A DNA stretch of 64,000 bases, from NCBI GenBank assembly GCA_905160935.1, contig CAJHZI010000311.1, positions 266,001 through 330,000 on the forward strand, given 5' to 3'. The notes beneath the pieces are model-generated. The model worked only from the letters and a program-made list of their open reading frames with translations. It was not told the DNA's origin and made no database searches. The translations under genes were made by a program, and so were the position numbers. The stretch is from Enchytraeus crypticus (taxonomy: Eukaryota > Annelida > Clitellata > Enchytraeida > Enchytraeidae). This document shows, piece after piece, positions 62,441 through 64,000 of the stretch (position 1 is the stretch's first letter; each line of letters starts with the position of its first letter).

Positions 62441-63689
62441 GTTTGTAGAGTTTGTCGTAGGAAGTGTGTAATTTTGTGTGCTGAATTATGTTGATGTTTA
62501 GAGAGTACTTGATTAACTTGCATATCAGTATTGCACTTGCAGTGCTTTTATGTTAGTAGGTATAACATAATATCTCTGAGATCCGATTTATTAGTACTTG
62601 GAAGAACTCTTGGAATTTATCTTGCAAAATTAAAGGCAATTTAGAATTATTAAGATGATGTTTTCAACTCATTTATAGATTTTTGTAGTTGAATTTTAAC
62701 ATAATTTTTGATTTTATTGGCAGATACTTGAATTATACAATTTAAATGTGTAATTTAGCAATTATTCTAAATGAGCCAGTTTAGTTAATATGCAGTTGTC
62801 ATGATGTGATTGCAGTTGGGTATAAAGGTTTTGAGATGTGGCTGGGTTGCAATTTATTAAGCTTCTAGCATGGTGATATTATAGCATGGGCTCTATTTAT
62901 AATATTACAATGGAACCCCTGGTATAAAGCAATGTCACTGTGTGTAGTAATATTCCTTTATAAAAGTATATCTGCAGACATTTAGCTATGTACTGAGAGT
63001 CGTATATAATAGTGGTCCTGGTGCAAAGCATGCCCAAGACAGTAAAATACCGGTGTACTTAGACCTACTATATATGATTGCTGACTAAATTGTAACTTCT
63101 GTGAACTGGAGGAGTACTGATATTGGATTATTTCAATATGACTTTAGATATAAATTTACTTATCTAACAGCTTAAATAATGGTATTTACTCATTTTTCGA
63201 AGTGCTCTATCTATTCTTTTAGTCAATATGATCTTCTACTAACCCAGGTGTCTGATATTAGCATAAACCATTTGAAGCAATGTCTGATATATTGTAATTT
63301 TGCATTATACATTGTAATTTTTCGCATAGGTTAAGTAAGCCCTGTTACCAATAACTAATTAATTAATTAATTAATTAGACTACTTGATTGATTTCATTTG
63401 AAGTGGTTGTGACATTCGGCTAAGAGTGACGCTTTGTGCGAGGCTTTTTCTTTTTTCTTCTCCACAATTGCTTATGGGTGTAAAACGCAGTATTTTAGAC
63501 TGTGTAGTTGTATTGAATTATGTTTTACTGAACAAGCCTGCATTGCTCTTATGACAACAGTCCGCTCTGTTGACCTCAATGCTTCTCTAGTTTTTGACGC
63601 CTGCGGCAATTCGTCTTTAACAAGACTCCTAGTGTAGGGACTATTATCAGTATTATTTTTAGACTTGTTGGCAAACTCGAGATGTTTAC
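62441..63689. other. Pyruvate carboxylase intron 1 (partial)
   Basis: AT-rich intronic sequence with an ATTA tract at 63357-63377. No second exon was found. Confidence 0.6.
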
Positions 63690-64000
63690 TTATTGACTGG
63701 CATGAGATGTTGACTAGCTAGAGATGTTGATTGTTGACTAGCAAGAGATATTGACTTATTGACTAGCTAGAGATGTTGATTGTTGACTAGCAAGAGATAT
63801 TGACTTATTGACTAGCTAGAGATGTTGATTGTTGACTAGCAAGAGGTATTGACTTATTGACTAGCTAGAGATGTTGATTGTTGACTAGCAAGAGATATTG
63901 ACTTATTGACTAGCTAGAGATGTTGATTGTTGACTAGCAAGAGATATTGACTTATTGACTAGCTAGAGATGTTGATTGTTGACTAGCAAGAGATATTGAC
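63690..64000. repeat. Minisatellite in pyruvate carboxylase intron 1, open at the window end
   Basis: Units of about 60 bp made of TTGACTAGCAAGAGATATTG and ACTTATTGACTAGCTAGAG continue through base 64000, so the array is cut by the window. Confidence 0.93.

Overview
This is eukaryotic, almost certainly invertebrate metazoan, DNA. It is AT-rich, its genes are split into many small GT-AG exons, and its introns are full of SINEs, LINE relics, microsatellites and minisatellites. No prokaryotic gene organisation, CRISPR array or viral genome was seen. The exact taxon cannot be read from the window.

Four protein-coding genes can be supported. (1) SF3B3, plus strand, 13865-40490: 27 coding exons that join without a frame break into a 1219-codon reading frame plus stop, close to the usual length of this SF3b spliceosome subunit. 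(2) A DHRS4-type short-chain dehydrogenase/reductase, minus strand, 49082-41945: nine coding exons, 258 residues, ending in the peroxisomal signal Ser-Arg-Leu. (3) TAF7, plus strand, 51987-57557: eight coding exons with a short acidic C-terminus. (4) The first coding exon of mitochondrial pyruvate carboxylase, plus strand, 62248-62440; the rest lies beyond the window. SF3B3 and DHRS4 converge (1.45 kb apart). DHRS4 and TAF7 diverge from a 2.9 kb region holding a YY1-like motif. SF3B3 and TAF7 are general RNA-processing and transcription factors; DHRS4 and pyruvate carboxylase are metabolic. There is no operon logic.

Bases 1-13800 hold no recognisable cellular gene. They contain a LINE 3' relic, a 765-bp inverted-repeat element, a 142-bp perfect-arm foldback, SINE copies, and a retroelement fragment flanked by AAT microsatellites. 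SF3B3 intron 1 carries a decayed jockey-type LINE that was itself invaded by an AAT/SINE unit and an antisense CR1/L2-type fragment. Several SINE families recur: a tRNA-derived family (called A here, at least 11 copies), a second tRNA-like family (D), a 5S rRNA-derived family (two copies in opposite orientations sharing one body), and families B, C, F, G and H of less clear origin. An intact-looking non-autonomous hAT element with an 8-bp target duplication lies in TAF7 intron 5.

The most unusual signal is inside SF3B3. Several of its splice junctions have been tandemly duplicated, so that intron ends carry extra acceptors fused to the start of the next exon (exons 4, 6 and 15), and one exon end is repeated with its donor (exon 21). 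In the exon 15 and exon 4 copies the substitutions fall overwhelmingly at synonymous positions, although all of these acceptor copies lead to an early stop. In addition, five of its 26 introns end in ATTG microsatellites, each unit of which matches the metazoan branch-point consensus. Finding this in a gene whose product is part of the branch-point recognition complex suggests, but does not prove, splice-site competition or feedback control.
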